DNA of 64,000 nt. It comes from Dromaius novaehollandiae. Lineage: Eukaryota; Chordata; Aves; Casuariiformes; Dromaiidae. A program made the position numbers and the translations under genes. The notes under the pieces were generated by a model. The model made no database searches, was not told the DNA's origin, and saw nothing but the letters and a program-made list of their open reading frames with translations. Location: NCBI RefSeq assembly GCF_036370855.1, contig NC_088100.1, forward strand, positions 38,204,563 through 38,268,562, read 5' to 3'. Of this stretch, positions 59,801-64,000 are shown piece after piece; positions within the stretch are counted from its first letter, which is position 1, and each line of letters opens with the position of its first letter.

Positions 59801-62800
59801 GAACGAAGAATAAAGCCATCTCAGACTTAATGGTGCTAAAAGAGTATTTAAATATACTAATAAAGAAACTAATGAGGGATGCTGTTGATGCCAAAGCAAA
59901 ACACCAGAGAAAATTAGCTATAGCAACCTGCCTATGGAGCAACACGCATTACATCACATTGGCACAGGCTATAGCAGACAGGGTTGTAATTGCTTTAAAC
60001 ATCAATTAAAAAAGCAAACTGTTAAGAAGTTCACACTTCTTTATTACCTGATGACAGACAATTGTCACCCTTGAAGATTTGGGTTTTCGCTTCCGAAAAT
60101 CTGCTGCTCACTTCAAAAGTAGTTTTGAAATAAGAGGATTTGAAATGAGGATTGTATTTCAGCCAACAGCAGCGACCGCAACCTTATTTGCCTCTCTCTG
60201 GTCCTCTGAGGGTCTACCAAGAGAATATCTGGCATGTTTCAAGCAAGAAAACCTGAGAAAACATAAGAAGGAGCTACAAAAGCAGACACTGGGAGTAATG
60301 AGGTATTATGTCTCTATCCTAAGGCAGACCTGAAGTACAAATAAAATACTTGCAGCTCACCTCTTCAGGATATCTTTGCTCTCATTGCAGACACAATGGG
60401 CTGATGCCCTGGAGAGCGCTTTGATGTCAATATAAGGCAAGATGCTGAGTTTAAAAGCAAGGTAAGTGCATGAGAAAGTCAAGGCAAAAATGATTCGGGA
60501 GCCAATTCTGTGGATGGTTGTGAGGCTTTGCCTGCAGATAGGGCCATAGCCCTTCTCCAGCACAAGCAGGGTGAACAGGGAGGGAGCAGCCGGTCGTCAG
60601 CAGCAACACTGAGCTCCTGGTATGGGACTGCTCTAATTAGTCCCTGAATAAGCATGTTGCACTTATATTTGGTAAAGCAGTTTTGCTGACTCTCTGCCAT
60701 TAACCACAGTCAACTTCTGTTAACATATGTGACCAGTTTTTAAAAGGACCCTTTACAGGGGATCAAAAAGGAAGACTGGAGGGAAGAGCAGACATATACA
60801 CTCTAAATCCTGGAGTCTTCCTGCATAAATGAGCAAAATAAGAAATGAATATCAGGGGATTTAACTAGTATCATATTAAAGTATATCAAATAGATTGCTC
60901 CACTGCACTCTTCTGCAAATCCTGTACTAAGTTTCCCCTAGAAGTCAATCATCAAATCCCAAGTGTTTATTCAAAGGCCGATGTCCGATTTCAGACTATG
61001 CCATTTTAGTTTGTAATGCTTCCAGGTTTATGATGGATAATACTAATTTTCATTTCATTTTCCATGGCTTCACTGTAGTGATACTCAGCTAAAGTGTCTC
61101 ATGATAGTATCCACAGGTTCCACTGCACCACCAGGTGATAGACAAATATATAGGACAGAAACAATCCTTGTTCTCAAGACATCACTGTCTTAATAGACAA
61201 GAGAAAAGGACTGCAGAAAGGAAAGCCTACTAAGCATTTTTTACCGACAGAAGACTGACATGCAGGGAGATCAAGACTTCAAAATGCAAAATCAATAGGT
61301 ATACTTACATGAGTACTCCTGCTCTTGCTAGCTCCAGAAAGTATGCCCTCAGTAGGTCAATAGTCCATAATACAAGAGTAAAAAATATATATATACGTGT
61401 GTGTATATATACAATATACAATATATATATACACGTATATATATAGATGGCTTTTCAGGATTTGAGACTAAGAGATTTTCCCAAAGCTGTGTCAAAGCTT
61501 AGGATTCCCCAGATCATTTCACAGCAATACTGGGAGCAGAGAGGTGAGAGTGACCACTCAGCATAATGCTCTGCAACTGTGCAAGATGCTGATAAAAGAA
61601 ATTATCACCTTCACAGAGCAAGGTACCTCTTTCTCTTAGAATCATCATCTTTAGTAATAGTTACCAACCTGTCTTTTTGCCCAGTGGAATATTTGGGAAT
61701 AACCACCTCAAATTGAACACAGAGATTTGATTGGTATGAGGAAAGCAGGAGTCTGTCAGATTAGAAGCATGGCATGTGGGCATTTCTCTGTTTTCCTAAA
61801 GATAATTGAATAATAATCCTCAAGTAATTCATTCAATGCATTTAATGCTATTTTTCCCATAAATTATTCATTTTTCATTACTTTCACAGCTTATACAAGG
61901 AAAATTTCCCCAAAATGTTTAAATAAAATATTTGTAATAGAGTTCCTTTCATTATTCATTGAGCTCTAACTTGCACTTTCTTTTTCATAAATGCTACAGT
62001 TCAAAAGAGCTTGAGAGGAAGTGAGACACTCATATAACGGACACAGAATGGAAAGGAGGAAAAAAACCCAGAAGTGTTTCACATTCTACTGTTTGGAAGG
62101 TAGCACTCTGAAGAGGAACAACATGAGTTTCCTTGTGAACAAATAACCACTTAGGATTTGCCATAGGAAGGAACTTCTGATCCATCCCTCTTAAAGAAAG
62201 CATCAAGCACTCTCGGCTAACCTTCATAAGTTTTGTGATACTTATTTCTTTTCCGAGGAGCCCTAGTGACAGAATCAAGAAGCTGCATGAAAATTTAGTT
62301 CATAACTTTTTTAAAAAGTGAGTTTCTAGCCTGCAAGCCAACTGAAAAAAAAAATGAGATCACCAAAATGATAACCCTGCAGAAGTCAGCATATCTTAAA
62401 GGAACGCAGAACATAGAACTATTCTTTAAATCAAAGGGATTTTAAACCAATATTGTGATTTCTAGGGACTGGCTGCTTTTTCAGTTTAACAAACAGTCCC
62501 CAATGTTTGTGTGCAAACAGAGTGCTCCTCAAGCCAAGGACCTGGAGCACGTGCCGTAGGGGCTGCACCTACTAGAAACAGGTTAAATGAAAATTAACAG
62601 AACCTGTAATGCAGACAGGAGGCAATGGCACAGTACACCAACAGAGACTGACGGAAAACACCCTGAGGTCCGCCACTAGAGAGGCAAAAGCAAACAGCCC
62701 TGCTCCATGACAGGGAGTTACATGTGACTCACCTGCAGAACAGGACACGATGAACCGTTGGCTTTCTATTCCATTTAAAATTATTTGGCACTGTTTTTGT

Positions 62801-63500
62801 ACCAGCTTCTGTTCATTTATGGTGAGTGGCTGGAAAAGGTCACTTCTACATTGTAAAGGACGGGGAAGCATTTGAATGCAGTCTATCACCAGAATTTAAC
62901 GAGGGGCTCCAGTCTCAGTATGTGCTTGTAACATGTCACAGCAACGGTAATAAAAAGCATATGTATTATTTTTTTTCTTCTTCCCTTGATAGATAAAGGA
63001 GTTAAAAATGGGATAGATAAGCTAACAGGAGGAAGGGGAAGGAGGAGGAAAGTTAATAGCTCATCCCATGTTTTCCATTCTGTAAGTAACAAGGTGTCAT
63101 TTTCAAGATATCTTGTCTCTGGTTATCTGAGCGTATGTGCTGTATCACTGACCTGCTGGGAATTTAACAAGCAAAATCCAAGTTTAAACTGAAGCTCTAG
63201 GCCCAATTTCCATATTTCCCAAGGGTGGACTGTCAGCTCTTACACTATATAATATTTTCACATTACAAGTGTTGTATTAGGCCTAATGCGTATTGCCTGC
63301 CTGACATCTACTTAATTGGAGTTGACTAGAGATTTCCACATGCAAATCTGTGGTGGGTAAGTAAAAGATAGAGGAAAATGATATTAAAAACAAACAGAAA
63401 ATTGCTTATACTATATTTCATATTATTTATTATGGACCACTAAAATGTGCCAGGAGACAAAACTGGTTGGGCAATCCTATACATGAATGTCCAGAACAGG
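53858..63500. other. AT-rich intergenic DNA, no gene seen
   Basis: Non-coding sequence with a slightly GC-richer patch at about 57,600-57,860 and an AT-rich inverted repeat at 61386-61445. I recognise no coding region. The 133-149 codon open frames at 53,552-55,538 include CR1 antisense sequence or lack any motif. Confidence 0.55.
61386..61445. repeat. AT-rich inverted repeat (15-bp perfect arms)
   Basis: The arm at 61386-61400 (TATATATATACGTGT) is the exact reverse complement of 61431-61445. The 30-bp spacer is itself TA/TG-rich. It is a microsatellite that can form a cruciform and a likely unstable site. Confidence 0.85.
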
Positions 63501-64000
63501 AATGACAGAATAGTTGGGGTAGGAAGGTGCCTCTGGAGATCATCTAGTCCAATCATCCTGCTCAATGCAGGGTCAACTACAGCAGGTTGCCCAGAACCAT
63601 GTGCCACTGCATTTTGAATATCTGCAAGGATGGAGACTTCACAACCTGTCTGGGCAACTTGCTGTAGTTCAAACACCCTCACAGTAACAGGTTTTTCCTT
63701 ACATTTAAAAGGAATTTCTTGCATTTCAGTTTGTGCCCATTGCCTCTTGTCCCATCCCTGGGCACCACTGAGAAGAGTCTGGCCCTGTCTTTCTTACTCC
63801 TCCATGTCAGGTATTTATACACTTTGAGAAGATCTACCCTGAGTCTTCTCTTCTCCAGCCTTTCCAGCTTTCTCAGCCTCTCCCCATATGACAGATGCTT
63901 CTGTCCCTTCATCGTGTTTGAAGCCTTTCACTAGACTCTCTCCAGTACATCCATGTCTCTCTAGTACTGGGGAGCCCATGACTGGACCCAGCACTCCGGA
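63501..64000 (-). mobile_element. CR1 LINE copy 4, minus strand, cut by the window edge
   Basis: The reverse complement of a CR1 3' end starts at about 63501 (AATGACAGAATAGTTGGGGT) and continues into the ORF2 C-terminal coding part to the last base of the window. A minus-strand open piece (63679-63912) corresponds to the end of ORF2. The 5' extent lies outside the window. Its last 124 bases match 41401-41524 with one difference. Confidence 0.94.

Noticed and set aside
1-64000. CRISPR array, tRNA/rRNA genes, bacterial operons, complete provirus
   Set aside because: No regularly spaced direct repeats, cloverleaf with B-box, rRNA signature or gag-pol-env frames were seen. The sequence is vertebrate-type throughout.

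Overview
The window looks like a bird (avian) nuclear genome. The evidence is a set of CR1 LINE retrotransposons, 5'-truncated where the 5' end is visible, one of them carrying the typical 8-bp tandem 3' tail. They sit with a solo LTR in long AT-rich non-coding DNA around one very GC-rich, intron-poor vertebrate gene. I cannot name the species from this sequence.

Layout. Positions 1-28,085 are AT-rich intergenic DNA. They contain a fairly well-preserved CR1 copy (1317-2686, + strand), a 116-nt pure polypurine tract (15381-15496), a probable old CR1-like scrap near 22 kb, two unexplained GC-rich islets (about 4.3-4.8 and 11.3-11.5 kb) and a few microsatellites. A strong CpG island (about 28,086-30,060) holds the only protein-coding gene I can support, TPBG (trophoblast glycoprotein, 5T4). 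It has a TATA-less promoter with two identical GC boxes, a short 5'-UTR exon, a 253-bp intron with consensus splice sites, and one exon with the whole reading frame (29116-30279, + strand). A long AT-rich 3' UTR follows, with poly(A) signals near 30.85, 32.89 and 33.35 kb. The rest (33.4-64 kb) is AT-rich non-coding DNA with three more CR1 copies, all on the minus strand. One of these is split by a 980-bp solo LTR flanked by a perfect 5-bp target-site duplication (CTTAT).

How the parts work together. TPBG encodes a single-pass leucine-rich-repeat membrane protein. The flanking DNA probably includes regulatory elements, and I flag one POU/octamer-type cluster at 50.49-50.54 kb as a candidate. 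I saw no tRNA, rRNA, CRISPR or operon structure and no convincing new biological system. The most informative observations are the nested LTR-in-CR1 insertion, a 124-bp near-identity between two CR1 copies 22.5 kb apart, and the sharp base-composition change inside the single TPBG coding exon.
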